Below, piece after piece: positions 55,885-64,000 of a DNA stretch of 64,000 nt. Source of the DNA: Hydrotalea flava (GTDB lineage: Bacteria; Bacteroidota; Bacteroidia; Chitinophagales; Chitinophagaceae); the NCBI RefSeq assembly GCF_001623405.1, contig NZ_LUHG01000100.1:1-64000 (forward strand), given 5' to 3'. The notes under the pieces are model-generated. The model had not been told where the DNA came from. It was given only the letters and a program-made list of their open reading frames with translations, and did no database searches. The position numbers and the translations under genes were made by a program. Within the stretch, counting starts at the first letter, position 1. Each line of letters starts with the position of its first letter.

Positions 55885-56445
55885 TTATTTTCCAACAATT
55901 ACTTTCGCAAAACGTATCAGTTTATCATTCAAATAATAACCTTTTTGTACCTCATCTAATACTTTACCTTTTAAACTTTCATTCGGAGCAGGAATTTCGG
56001 TAATAGCCTCATGTTTTTCAATATCAAAATCAGTTTGCATGCTGTCCATTACTTTTAACCCCTTGTTTTGCAGCACATTTCTTAGTTTATTAAAAACTAA
56101 TTGAATCCCTTCTTTTTGCAGGGCAATATCATCTGTGGTGTTCAATTGTTTCTCGGCCCTGTCACAATCATCCAATACATCCAATAAAGATACAATCACT
56201 TCTTTTCCGGCTGTTTGTTGCAATTCCAAACGTTCTTTCGCTGTTCTACGCTTAAAATTTTCGAATTCAGCCAATAAACGTAAATATTTATCCTTTTGTT
56301 CCTGTACTTCGGCTTCTAATTTTTCTATTTCCCCCTGTTCTGCCACGGGTTCTTTTAAATGTGCAGACCCGGCTGCATTTTCGTCAGTATTTAATGATAA
56401 ATCACTCTCAGTAACGTGTTTTTGGTGTTTGTCTTTTCCTTGCAT
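55885..56445 (-). CDS. grpE: Nucleotide exchange factor GrpE
   Basis: 186 residues: a charged N-terminal region, a long coiled coil (about 35-80, EIEKLEAEVQEQKDKYLRLL then AEFENFKRRTAKER), a helical bundle, and the C-terminal beta wing with KHEAITEIPAPN and GYYLNDKLIRFAKVIVGK. It releases ADP from DnaK. First gene of the grpE-dnaJ operon. No CIRCE-like inverted repeat is visible in the 92 bases upstream. Confidence 0.96.
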   Translation of the reverse strand: MQGKDKHQKHVTESDLSLNTDENAAGSAHLKEPVAEQGEIEKLEAEVQEQKDKYLRLLAEFENFKRRTAKERLELQQTAGKEVIVSLLDVLDDCDRAEKQLNTTDDIALQKEGIQLVFNKLRNVLQNKGLKVMDSMQTDFDIEKHEAITEIPAPNESLKGKVLDEVQKGYYLNDKLIRFAKVIVGK

Positions 56446-56525
56446 AGTTCATATTTGAAGTGATTGAAGAAAGGCAATTTTTTTGCCAATAAGCCTGAAT
56501 CAGTAAAATTGGCAGGTGTTGCGCT

Positions 56526-56533
56526 TATTTTTG
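56526..56533 (+). promoter_or_regulatory. -7 box four bases before a start codon
   Basis: TATTTTTG lies four bases before the ATG at 56538, the same arrangement as for the GT2 gene at 21427. It predicts a leaderless mRNA. Confidence 0.5.
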
Positions 56534-56537
56534 CAAA

Positions 56538-57713
56538 ATGACAAAGGTTTTTTTAAACAAAAAAATGAATCCCCGAATTGCCGGTGGCCATCCATGGATA
56601 TTTGGGAATGAATTACAACCGATTCCCGAAAACATTACACCAGGCGATTTGGTTGAAGTATACAACAATGATAAAAAATTGATTGGAATTGGCTATTACA
56701 ATCCAAAATCGCAGATCACGGTTCGGCTGTTAACAAGAAAAAAGGAAAAAATAGATGAAGACTTTTTTTACAATAGAATAATGTTGGCCTGGCAATACCG
56801 ACAAAAATTAGGCTATCGGGAAAATTGCCGGTTGGTTTTTGGCGAGGCCGATGGTTTGCCCGCTCTGATTATTGATAAGTTTAATGCTTATTTTGTTATT
56901 CAAACATTGGCATTGGGTATTGACCGATGGAAACCTGCCATTATAGCTGCTTTGGAACAAATATTTCATCCTAAAGGAATTTATGAACGCAATGACGTGC
57001 CTGTAAGGGAACTGGAGGGTTTACCACAACAAAAAGGGTTTTTATCGGCTGCATTTCCCACCAATATTCTATTGAATGAAAACGGGTTACAATTTTATGT
57101 GGATATAGAAAACGGACAAAAAACCGGTTATTTTTTAGACCAGCAACACAACCGGAATGCAATTGAACCCATTGTAAAAAATGCAAATGTTTTAGGCGCG
57201 TTTACTTATACCGGCACATTCGAAATTCATGCTGCACATTTTGGTGCCCAAAAAGTAAAAGGAATTGATATTAGCGAACAGGCAGTGCAGCAAGCCAATA
57301 AAAATGCGGCTTTAAACGGATTAGAAAACATTTGCCGGTTTGAAGTAGCCAATGCATTTGATGTGCTGAAACAATGGGCCAAAGAAGAACAGAAATATGA
57401 TGTAGTGATGTTAGACCCGCCTGCATTTACCAAAAGCAGGAGCAATATTCAAAATGCATTAAACGGATACAAGGAAATTAATTTACGCGGCATGAAATTA
57501 GTAGAAAACGGCGGTTTTTTGGTTACCTCCAGTTGTAGCAATTTAATAACACCACAGCAATTCTTAACCACCATTGAAATGGCTGCAAAGGATGCAAGAA
57601 AAAGAATACGACAGGTTTTGTTTCAAACACAATCCAATGACCATCCAATCATTCGGGGATTAGACAATACGGAATACCTGAAATTTTTAATTGTAGAAGT
57701 TCAAGACCAATAG
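56538..57713 (+). CDS. Class I SAM-dependent rRNA methyltransferase (RlmI/COG1092 type)
   Basis: 391 residues: an N-terminal PUA domain (about 1-80, VFLNKKMNPRIAGGHPWIFGNE), an EEHEE-like linker with VFGEADGLPALIIDK, then a Rossmann domain with TGYFLDQQHNR, VLGAFTYTGTFEIHAA, VMLDPPAFTKS and VTSSCSNLI. E. coli RlmI makes m5C1962 in 23S rRNA; this orthologue-like protein may do the same, or act as a related RNA methyltransferase. It converges on the T9SS-sorted protein gene with seven bases between stops. Confidence 0.88.
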   Translation: MTKVFLNKKMNPRIAGGHPWIFGNELQPIPENITPGDLVEVYNNDKKLIGIGYYNPKSQITVRLLTRKKEKIDEDFFYNRIMLAWQYRQKLGYRENCRLVFGEADGLPALIIDKFNAYFVIQTLALGIDRWKPAIIAALEQIFHPKGIYERNDVPVRELEGLPQQKGFLSAAFPTNILLNENGLQFYVDIENGQKTGYFLDQQHNRNAIEPIVKNANVLGAFTYTGTFEIHAAHFGAQKVKGIDISEQAVQQANKNAALNGLENICRFEVANAFDVLKQWAKEEQKYDVVMLDPPAFTKSRSNIQNALNGYKEINLRGMKLVENGGFLVTSSCSNLITPQQFLTTIEMAAKDARKRIRQVLFQTQSNDHPIIRGLDNTEYLKFLIVEVQDQ

Positions 57714-57720
57714 CGCAATA

Positions 57721-58071
57721 TTATTTTACTACCTGAAAGCGCCCGGATTGAACAATGATGCCGTTTTGATTGCGTAACTGATACACATACATGCCGCGGT
57801 AATAATCATCCAGCGGAACAGTAATTTTGGTACCATCCACCAAATAATCATTCATTTTTTTGCCAATAAAGCTGAATATATATAAAGTATAATTTTTATA
57901 ATTCAGATTGCCTTCAAATTCAAAATTGATGAATGAAGTAGCAGGATTGGGGTAGGCAGTTACCAATTTTGCCTGATCAAAATTATCAGGGAAAACAGGT
58001 TTTTCAGGATGTGCATTGCCTGCAAAACATGCAAAAAACAATAAAATTGTAATGTAAAGTTTCGTCATCAA
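57721..58071 (-). CDS. Minimal type IX secretion-sorted protein (signal peptide plus sorting domain)
   Basis: 116 residues: a signal peptide (MMTKLYITILLFFACFAGNA), a short linker, then from about residue 37 a type A T9SS sorting domain (TAYPNPATSFINFEFEG, LYIFSFIGKKM, VPLDDYYRGMYVYQLRNQNG, GRFQVVK). There is no other domain between them. Proteins with this tail pass through the type IX system to the cell surface, where the tail is normally removed. Here the tail is the whole cargo. It may be a cut-down remnant, a decoy or a structural peptide; which is unknown. Confidence 0.85.
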   Translation of the reverse strand: MMTKLYITILLFFACFAGNAHPEKPVFPDNFDQAKLVTAYPNPATSFINFEFEGNLNYKNYTLYIFSFIGKKMNDYLVDGTKITVPLDDYYRGMYVYQLRNQNGIIVQSGRFQVVK

Positions 58072-58182
58072 TCAACACTTAATTGCTTAGCCAAGTTACT
58101 GCATACCGGTGAATAAGAGAACCATTTTGGTAATTACTACAACAACTGTACAATTTTATGAAGCAGGTTTGTAGAAAAATTA

Positions 58183-58209
58183 AGGGATTGTTAACGAAAC
58201 AATCCCTTT
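58183..58209. terminator. Hairpin between the peroxiredoxin and T9SS genes
   Basis: AAGGGATTGTT (58183-58193) and AACAATCCCTT (58199-58209) form a perfect 11-base stem with a five-base loop. T-rich sequence follows on both strands, so it should stop the minus-strand peroxiredoxin transcript. Confidence 0.8.
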
Positions 58210-58224
58210 TTAAAATGGCTACAT

Positions 58225-58689
58225 TTATGCTGTCAGTATAAGTTGAATGGCTTCAAAATTGGGTAAATCGCCGGCATTTTCTAAAACTTCTGCATATTGA
58301 ATAGTGCCAATGGCATCAATTAAAAATGCAGCTCTTTTACTAACACCTTTCATCCATCCAATAAATGAGTCATATATTGCACCATAAGCCGTTGAAACTT
58401 CTTTATTGAAATCGCTCAACAATTGAAAATTTAGGCCTTCTGCTTCTTTAAATTTTGCTAAAGTAAAAGGAGAATCTACTGAAATGCCCAATACTACTGC
58501 ATCTGAATTATTATAAACTGCCATACCATCTCTAACTGCACATAATTCTTTGGTACAAACACCGGTAAAAGCCATTGGAAAAAATAACAAGATTACTTTT
58601 TTGCCTTTCAATGAACTTAATGTTACCTGATTTCTATCCGTATCATAAAGCGTAAAATCAGGTGCCTGCATTCCTTTTTGTAATTGCAT
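58225..58689 (-). CDS. Peroxiredoxin (AhpC/TSA, AhpE/BCP-like)
   Basis: 154 residues. Thioredoxin fold with the peroxidatic Cys45 in FFPMAFTGVCTKELC and a second Cys50 five residues on, as in atypical 2-Cys BCP-type enzymes; Thr42 of the PxxxTxxC motif is present. It reduces hydrogen peroxide and organic peroxides, using thioredoxin or another thiol donor. Single gene with a hairpin terminator just after its stop. Confidence 0.92.
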   Translation of the reverse strand: MQLQKGMQAPDFTLYDTDRNQVTLSSLKGKKVILLFFPMAFTGVCTKELCAVRDGMAVYNNSDAVVLGISVDSPFTLAKFKEAEGLNFQLLSDFNKEVSTAYGAIYDSFIGWMKGVSKRAAFLIDAIGTIQYAEVLENAGDLPNFEAIQLILTA

Positions 58690-58786
58690 AAAATTTATAT
58701 TTTTTAATGTTTAGAATGAACTGAAGTTATAACAAGAAAATTTTGAAATTGTTCCATAACATATAAATACTATGGCAATATGCATA

Positions 58787-59680
58787 CTATTGTTGCATAG
58801 CTTGCATTGCAGTTAAACAACTTTGTAAACTCTGCCACCAGTTAGTCTGTTGCAGATGAAACACATGCAATATTTTTTTTATGTTCAATACACTATACAT
58901 TGGCCGCTTTGCCGCAGTTGGATACGCAGATGATGGAATGGGATGTACAGTACAGGGCAATTGGGTTAATTGCTGTATAGCCTGTGCAAATTGAAACCAT
59001 GAAATAGCACCTTCATTGGCATAATGATAAATGCCGGATGGGAAATAATTGAAAGATGCATTGCTTAATGGTTGCAAAATATCCAATACAGTTTTTGCAA
59101 GATCCGCAGCATAGGTTGGGCATCCATACTGATCGTTTACCACGTTAATTTCAATACGTTCTTTCATTAAACGCAACATAGTTTTTACAAAATTATTGCC
59201 ATACCTGCTATAAACCCATGATGTTCGTATAATGATTGATTTTTCACAATTTTTAAGCGCCAGTTGTTCACCCATGTATTTTGAATAACCATAATAGTTA
59301 ACAGGTTGCGTAACATCATCCGGCTCATAGGGTTTATTTTGTGTGCCATCGAAAACATAATCAGTTGAAAAACTAATGAAACCGGCATTCGTTTCAGCGC
59401 AGGCTTTGGCTAATGTATTCACAGCTTCTGCATTAATGGCATAGGCCTGCTGTTGTTCAGTTTCTGCTTTATCTACAGCTGTATAGGCGGCGCAGTTAAT
59501 GCAAAACTGAGGTCTGTGTTGCTCAAAAAAATGGTAAACGACATCAGGATTGGTAATATCCAGTGTAGATTTATCTGTAAAAATAAACTGAAACCGCGCT
59601 TTATACTGAACAGCAAGCTGTTGCAGTTCACTGCCTAACTGACCATTTTTTCCGGTAACAAGTACAACTGGTAAATACAT
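58787..59680 (-). CDS. rfbD: dTDP-4-dehydrorhamnose reductase
   Basis: 297 residues, an extended SDR. Motifs: VLVTGKNGQLGSELQQLA (NADPH site), NCAAYTAVDKAE, SFSTDYVFDGTQNKPYEPDD, and the catalytic YGYSKYMGEQ. It makes dTDP-L-rhamnose. The other rhamnose genes (rfbA, rfbB, rfbC) are not in view. It is the last gene of the sugar operon, nine bases after the TviB-like gene. Confidence 0.9.
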   Translation of the reverse strand: MYLPVVLVTGKNGQLGSELQQLAVQYKARFQFIFTDKSTLDITNPDVVYHFFEQHRPQFCINCAAYTAVDKAETEQQQAYAINAEAVNTLAKACAETNAGFISFSTDYVFDGTQNKPYEPDDVTQPVNYYGYSKYMGEQLALKNCEKSIIIRTSWVYSRYGNNFVKTMLRLMKERIEINVVNDQYGCPTYAADLAKTVLDILQPLSNASFNYFPSGIYHYANEGAISWFQFAQAIQQLTQLPCTVHPIPSSAYPTAAKRPMYSVLNIKKILHVFHLQQTNWWQSLQSCLTAMQAMQQ

Positions 59681-59689
59681 GAACGTAAA

Positions 59690-60964
59690 TTAAAGTGACC
59701 AATATTTTCTGGAATAAATTTTATTTGAATAAATTCCTTTGATATCTACAATCAAGGCATGTGGTTGTGTAATAGAAGTAAAATACGCATCGGTTAATAT
59801 TAAATATTCTTTATGCGGCACAGCCACAATAACCACATCATAATCTTTCTCAACCGATGTTGTTAATCCAAATCCATATTCCTGCATCAGGGCATTGTGA
59901 CTGGCTCTGGGGTCTGTTACATGCACCTGTATATTCAATTGCTGTAATGCAAATACCACATCAGCAATTTTGGCATTTCTGATATCTGATACATTTTCTT
60001 TAAAAGTAGCACCCATCACCAACACCTTCGCACTTTTCACCACATCAACAGCTACAATTAAGTGTTGTATAATTTTATCGGCAACATATTTTCCCATTCC
60101 ATCATTAATCATTCTTGCAGCAGTAATAATTCTGGAATTATAGCCTAATCTGGCTGCTTTATAAGTAAGGTAATAGGGATCAACGCCAATACAATGACCG
60201 CCCACTAGCCCCGGTGAAAATGGCATAAAATTCCATTTTGTGGCTGCAGCAGCCAGTACGGCTTTGGTATCTAACTGCATTTTATCAAAAATCATCGACA
60301 ATTCATTCATCAATCCAATATTCAAATCGCGTTGGGTATTCTCTATTATTTTGGCGGCTTCTGCGGTTTGAATATTCGGTGCAATATGAATACCTGCCTG
60401 CACTACTTCTCCATATAATGCAGCAACTTTTGAAGTGGCGTATTCATTACACCCTGCTACTACTTTTATCACTTGCTCCAGTGTATGTTGCGCATCACCT
60501 GGATTAATTCGTTCGGGAGAGTATCCATAAAAAAAATCAGTACCCGCTTTTAAGCCACTTACCTGTTCAATCAAAGGAATACAATCTTCCTCGGTACAAC
60601 CGGGATAAACGGTGGATTCGAAAATAACAATATTACCGGGAGTAATAACGGTTCCCACACTTTTACAGGCATTGAGCAATGCTGTTAAATTAGGAATCCG
60701 TTCTCCATTTACAGGAGTAGGTACCGCAACAATATAATAATCAGCACCGGCAATATCTTTTAGCTGATCTGTAAATTGAATATCAATATCATTGAAAGCA
60801 TCTGCATCAAATTCCTGATTTGGATCAATCTTATTTTGTAGCAATTGAATTTTATCAGGATTAATATCAAAACCTATTACTCCTCTTTTTTGGGCAAATG
60901 CCAATGCAAGAGAAAGCCCCACATAGCCTAAGCCAATAATAGCTACTTTCTCTTTTTGTTGCAT
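59690..60964 (-). CDS. Nucleotide-sugar dehydrogenase, TviB/WbpO-like
   Basis: 424 residues of the UDP-glucose/GDP-mannose dehydrogenase family. N-terminal GLGYVGLSLALAFA and VPTPVNGERIPNL, central catalytic Cys in LVGGHCIGVDPYYLTYKA, C-terminal VLVMGATFKENVSDIRNAK. This pattern marks the UDP-N-acetylhexosamine 6-dehydrogenase branch (Vi antigen TviB/WbpO), which makes UDP-GalNAcA or UDP-GlcNAcA; the true UDP-glucose enzyme is encoded two genes upstream. Substrate by similarity only. Confidence 0.88.
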   Translation of the reverse strand: MQQKEKVAIIGLGYVGLSLALAFAQKRGVIGFDINPDKIQLLQNKIDPNQEFDADAFNDIDIQFTDQLKDIAGADYYIVAVPTPVNGERIPNLTALLNACKSVGTVITPGNIVIFESTVYPGCTEEDCIPLIEQVSGLKAGTDFFYGYSPERINPGDAQHTLEQVIKVVAGCNEYATSKVAALYGEVVQAGIHIAPNIQTAEAAKIIENTQRDLNIGLMNELSMIFDKMQLDTKAVLAAAATKWNFMPFSPGLVGGHCIGVDPYYLTYKAARLGYNSRIITAARMINDGMGKYVADKIIQHLIVAVDVVKSAKVLVMGATFKENVSDIRNAKIADVVFALQQLNIQVHVTDPRASHNALMQEYGFGLTTSVEKDYDVVIVAVPHKEYLILTDAYFTSITQPHALIVDIKGIYSNKIYSRKYWSL

Positions 60965-60985
60965 AATTTTTTTGTTGAATACAAT

Positions 60986-61966
60986 TTAATGCTGCACAAA
61001 TTCTTTTGGCTGCTTAAATAATTCTTCCTGTGGTAAAGATTTAAAATAATTGTAAGTGCGCTTCAAGCCTTCTGCCCTGTCAATAGTGGGTTGCCATCCT
61101 AAAATTTCTTTTGCTTTTGTAATATCGGGTTGCCTTTGCTTTGGATCATCTACAGGTAAGGGTTTGTACACTATTTTTACAGCGGCGCCGGTTAATTTCA
61201 ATACTTCTTCTGCAAAATCTTTTAAACTGATTTCATTGGGATTGCCAATGTTTACCGGATAAGGATAATCACTTAACAACAATCTGTAAATTCCTTCAAT
61301 TAAATCATCTACATAACAAAAAGAGCGAGTCTGGCTTCCATCACCAAATACGGTTAAATCTTCCCCACGCAAAGCCTGACCAATGAAAGCGGGTAATGCC
61401 CGGCCATCATTTAAACGCATACGAGGGCCATACGTATTGAAAATACGAACAATACGGGTTTCTAATCCATGATAGGTATGGTATGCCATGGTAATGGCTT
61501 CCTGAAATCTTTTGGCTTCATCATATACACCACGAGGACCGATTGGATTCACATTTCCCCAGTACGATTCATTTTGAGGGTGCACCAATGGGTCGCCGTA
61601 TACTTCTGAAGTAGAAGCAATGAGCATTCTTGCTTTCTTTTCCTTTGCTAAGCCTAAACAATTATGCGTACCCAACGAGCCGACTTTTAAAGTTTGAATG
61701 GGTATTTTCAAATAATCGATGGGGCTAGCCGGAGAGGCAAAGTGAAGAATATAATCCAGCTTACCGGGTACATGTATAAATTTAGATACATCGTGATGAT
61801 AAAATTCAAATTCGGGCAGTTTAAACAGGTGCTCAATATTGCGCAGATCACCTGTAATCAGGTTATCCATACCAATAACATCATAGCTTTCTTTTATAAA
61901 TCTGTCGCATAAATGCGAGCCTAAAAATCCGGCTGCTCCGGTAATGAGAATGCGTTTTTTTTCCAT
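60986..61966 (-). CDS. UDP-glucuronate decarboxylase (UDP-xylose synthase)
   Basis: 326 residues, an extended SDR. Motifs: [18 protein letters not shown] (NAD site), STSEVYGDP, the catalytic [10 protein letters not shown] and [11 protein letters not shown]. It turns UDP-glucuronate, the Ugd product, into UDP-xylose. ATG 61966 is preferred over 61990 because the latter overlaps ugd. It sits ten bases after ugd, consistent with consecutive steps. Confidence 0.9.
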   Translation of the reverse strand: MEKKRILITGAAGFLGSHLCDRFIKESYDVIGMDNLITGDLRNIEHLFKLPEFEFYHHDVSKFIHVPGKLDYILHFASPASPIDYLKIPIQTLKVGSLGTHNCLGLAKEKKARMLIASTSEVYGDPLVHPQNESYWGNVNPIGPRGVYDEAKRFQEAITMAYHTYHGLETRIVRIFNTYGPRMRLNDGRALPAFIGQALRGEDLTVFGDGSQTRSFCYVDDLIEGIYRLLLSDYPYPVNIGNPNEISLKDFAEEVLKLTGAAVKIVYKPLPVDDPKQRQPDITKAKEILGWQPTIDRAEGLKRTYNYFKSLPQEELFKQPKEFVQH

Positions 61967-61976
61967 GTAATTGTTT

Positions 61977-63278
61977 TTATGGACGGCCAATACTTTCGTA
62001 ATAAAAACCTTTATCCTGCATGGTTTTTACTTCAAATAAATTTCTGCCATCAAATATAGTTTTCTGATTCATTCTTTTTACCATTTCGTCAAAATCGGGT
62101 GTTCTGAATTCATTCCACTCAGTAGCAATAATTAATGCATCTGCATTTTGCAGGGCTTCATACTGATCTTTTGCATAGTGAATACGATCGCCAATTTGCT
62201 GTTGCACATTGTGCATTGCTTCCGGATCAAAAGCTGTAATGGTAGCACCTTCGGCTAATAATGCCTGAATGATATACAAAGCAGGTGCTTCACGAATATC
62301 ATCTGTATTCGGTTTAAAAGCTAAACCCCACAATGCAAAATGCTTACCTGTCAGTTTGCCTGAAAAATAATTTTTTATTTTAGGAAGTAGGTGCAATTTT
62401 TGGTTTTCATTTACTGTTTCAACTGCTTTTAAAATTTTAAAATCGTATTGCACTTGTTCGGCAGATTTAATTAAGGCCTGCACATCTTTTGGAAAGCAAC
62501 TGCCACCATAACCAATACCGGGGAATAAAAATCTTTTTCCAATCCGTTCGTCGCTACCTATGCCTCTGCGCACCATATCCACATCTGCTCCTAACTTTTC
62601 GCAGAGTTGTGCAATTTCATTCATGAATGATATTTTGGTTGCCAAAAACGAATTAGCAGCATATTTTGTAAGCTCAGCACTTTTTTCATCCATGAATATA
62701 ACGGGGTTACCTTGCCGTACATACGGCGCATACAATTCACCCATTATTTTTCTGGCTCTTTCCGAGTTGGTGCCAATTACAACTCTGTCGGGCTTCATAA
62801 AATCATCTACTGCAACACCTTCCCTTAAAAATTCAGGATTACTTACCACATCAAATTCGCCTTTATAGTTGGCGGCAATTGCAGCTTTTACTTTTTCGGC
62901 GGTACCAACGGGTACAGTACTTTTATCTACAATTACTTTATAACCGGTCATTATTTTTCCTAACTGATCTGCAACTCCTAAAATATATTTTAAATCTGCC
63001 GACCCGTCTTCACCCGGTGGTGTGGGCAATGCCAGAAAAATAATTTGTGCATCTTTTATGCCATCGGCAAGTTGGGTAGTAAAATCTAAACGTTTTTCAT
63101 TTAAGTTTCTGATGAATATTTTTTCTAAACCCGGCTCATAAATGGTAATAGTGCCGGAAGATAATTTTTGTACCTTTTGGGTATCAATATCAATACAGGT
63201 AACATGATTACCGGTTTCAGCAAAACAGGTTCCGGAAACCAATCCAACATATCCGGTACCAACAACTGCTATCTTCAT
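61977..63278 (-). CDS. ugd: UDP-glucose 6-dehydrogenase
   Basis: 433 residues. Motifs: [20 protein letters not shown] (NAD site), [25 protein letters not shown], the catalytic Cys in [16 protein letters not shown] and [18 protein letters not shown]. It oxidises UDP-glucose to UDP-glucuronate, feeding the decarboxylase downstream. It follows the aminotransferase gene by three bases. Confidence 0.95.
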   Translation of the reverse strand: MKIAVVGTGYVGLVSGTCFAETGNHVTCIDIDTQKVQKLSSGTITIYEPGLEKIFIRNLNEKRLDFTTQLADGIKDAQIIFLALPTPPGEDGSADLKYILGVADQLGKIMTGYKVIVDKSTVPVGTAEKVKAAIAANYKGEFDVVSNPEFLREGVAVDDFMKPDRVVIGTNSERARKIMGELYAPYVRQGNPVIFMDEKSAELTKYAANSFLATKISFMNEIAQLCEKLGADVDMVRRGIGSDERIGKRFLFPGIGYGGSCFPKDVQALIKSAEQVQYDFKILKAVETVNENQKLHLLPKIKNYFSGKLTGKHFALWGLAFKPNTDDIREAPALYIIQALLAEGATITAFDPEAMHNVQQQIGDRIHYAKDQYEALQNADALIIATEWNEFRTPDFDEMVKRMNQKTIFDGRNLFEVKTMQDKGFYYESIGRP

Positions 63279-63281
63279 ATA

Positions 63282-64000
63282 TTATTTATTTAAAAAATTT
63301 AAAACATGCGTGGTGATGTATCCTAATTGTTCTGTATCTAATTCTGTATGCATGGGCAGTGAAATTACCCGTTCGGTAAGCCAGTCAGTAACAGGCAACT
63401 GCACTTCCGGCAAACCAAATGTGCTGAACATTTTTTGTTTATGGCCGGGTACAGGGTAATAGATCATGGAAGGAATTTTTTGTTCAGCCAAATAGGCATT
63501 CAAAGCATCTCTGTCAGCATTATTCAGTACCAGCGTATATTGATGATAAACATGGTTTGAATACGATGCAATACCCGGCACAGTAATATTTGCATGGTTG
63601 GCAAATGCCTGGTTATAAAAAGCAGCAGCCTGATTACGTGCGGCAATATATTCATCCAGGTGTTTTAATTTAACATCTAAAATAGCGGCCTGTATAGCAT
63701 CTAATCTGGAATTACATCCTACTACATCATGGTAATACCTTACCTTTTGACCATGATTGGCAATTATTTTTAGTTTGTCCGCCAATGTGTCATCGTTGGT
63801 AAATATAGCACCCCCATCACCATAAGCACCTAAATTTTTACTGGGATAAAAAGAGGTACATCCAATATGACCAATGGTTCCTGTTTTTACTGTTGTACCA
63901 TTTGAGAAGGTATAGTTACAACCAATGGCCTGCGCATTATCTTCCACAACAAATAAATGGTGTGCTTCTGCAATGGCCATAATTGCTTCCATATTCGCCG
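63282..64000 (-). CDS. DegT/DnrJ/EryC1/StrS aminotransferase, 5' part outside window
   Basis: About 239 C-terminal residues are visible; the frame is still open at 64000, so the methionine at 63992 is internal. Motifs: FVVEDNAQAIG, then FYPSKNLGAYGDGGAIFTND with the PLP lysine, CNSRLDAIQAAIL, and the C-terminal LPMHTELDTEQLGYI. These enzymes transaminate nucleotide-bound keto sugars (for example in UDP-N-acetyl-diamino or 3-amino sugar synthesis). It heads the visible part of the sugar operon; the exact product cannot be told. Confidence 0.9.
   Translation of the reverse strand, partial: ANMEAIMAIAEAHHLFVVEDNAQAIGCNYTFSNGTTVKTGTIGHIGCTSFYPSKNLGAYGDGGAIFTNDDTLADKLKIIANHGQKVRYYHDVVGCNSRLDAIQAAILDVKLKHLDEYIAARNQAAAFYNQAFANHANITVPGIASYSNHVYHQYTLVLNNADRDALNAYLAEQKIPSMIYYPVPGHKQKMFSTFGLPEVQLPVTDWLTERVISLPMHTELDTEQLGYITTHVLNFLNK

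Noticed and set aside
56446-56537. CIRCE or other heat-shock operator upstream of grpE-dnaJ
   Set aside because: No nine-base inverted repeat TTAGCACTC-type is present.

Overview
The window is an AT-rich chromosomal segment of a Bacteroidota bacterium, most likely class Chitinophagia (family Chitinophagaceae); the family is inferred from protein style, not from a marker gene. Support: two TonB-dependent receptors, a stand-alone type IX secretion sorting domain, a Bacteroidota-type signal peptidase I with a long insertion, GSCFA and DUF6728 proteins, a zinc-site-free Tgt, and repeated promoter boxes of the form TAnnTTTG. Lipid A, heptose and LptG-type genes indicate a Gram-negative envelope.

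Layout. Positions 1-2700 are accessory and decaying: the end of an IS481-like transposase, a DUF2306 membrane protein, a chimeric frameshifted cupin relic and an SDR gene broken by one stop codon. After tRNA-Pro(CGG) the segment is mainly housekeeping. 3.4-9.1 kb: lpxB, a nucleotide pyrophosphatase-like hydrolase, and metX and metZ flanking an OsmC-like gene. 9.1-15.2 kb: a tightly overlapping membrane protein / histidine kinase / response regulator / GH130-like operon and a GH63/MGH1-like glycosidase. 15.3-16.4 kb: a decayed histidine kinase plus LytTR relic and tRNA-Ala(GGC). 16.4-31.4 kb: gltA, lptG, tgt, a glycosyltransferase, rsmG, an M1 peptidase, a pepP-pssA-purS-rsmI-PepSY operon, cdd and lepB. 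31.5-39 kb: an NtrC-like regulator without a DNA-binding domain, pdhB and two TonB receptors. 39-50.7 kb: purC, trhO, a penicillin acylase homologue, bioF, miaE, GSCFA, an HMG-CoA lyase-like gene, rlmB, a Nudix hydrolase and metK. 50.8-58.7 kb: a half-length glycogen synthase-like protein divergent from panC-panD-flippase-rfaE2, then grpE-dnaJ, an RlmI-like methyltransferase, a minimal T9SS-sorted protein and a peroxiredoxin. 58.8-64 kb: a nucleotide-sugar operon (DegT/DnrJ aminotransferase, ugd, UDP-glucuronate decarboxylase, TviB-like dehydrogenase, rfbD) running off the right edge.

How the genes connect. metX, metZ and metK cover methionine and SAM synthesis; panC and panD lead to pantothenate; the last operon makes sugar precursors for surface polysaccharide; tgt, trhO and miaE modify tRNA anticodon loops, and rsmG, rsmI and rlmB modify rRNA. 

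I did not find a clear new multi-gene system, defence island, CRISPR array or prophage. The most interesting signals are two plus-strand intrinsic terminators with no plus-strand gene upstream (near 12.5 and 29.2 kb, possible small RNAs), promoter boxes that nearly touch start codons (leaderless mRNAs), the half-length glycogen synthase-like protein, the overlapping sensor operon, and several freshly decayed genes.
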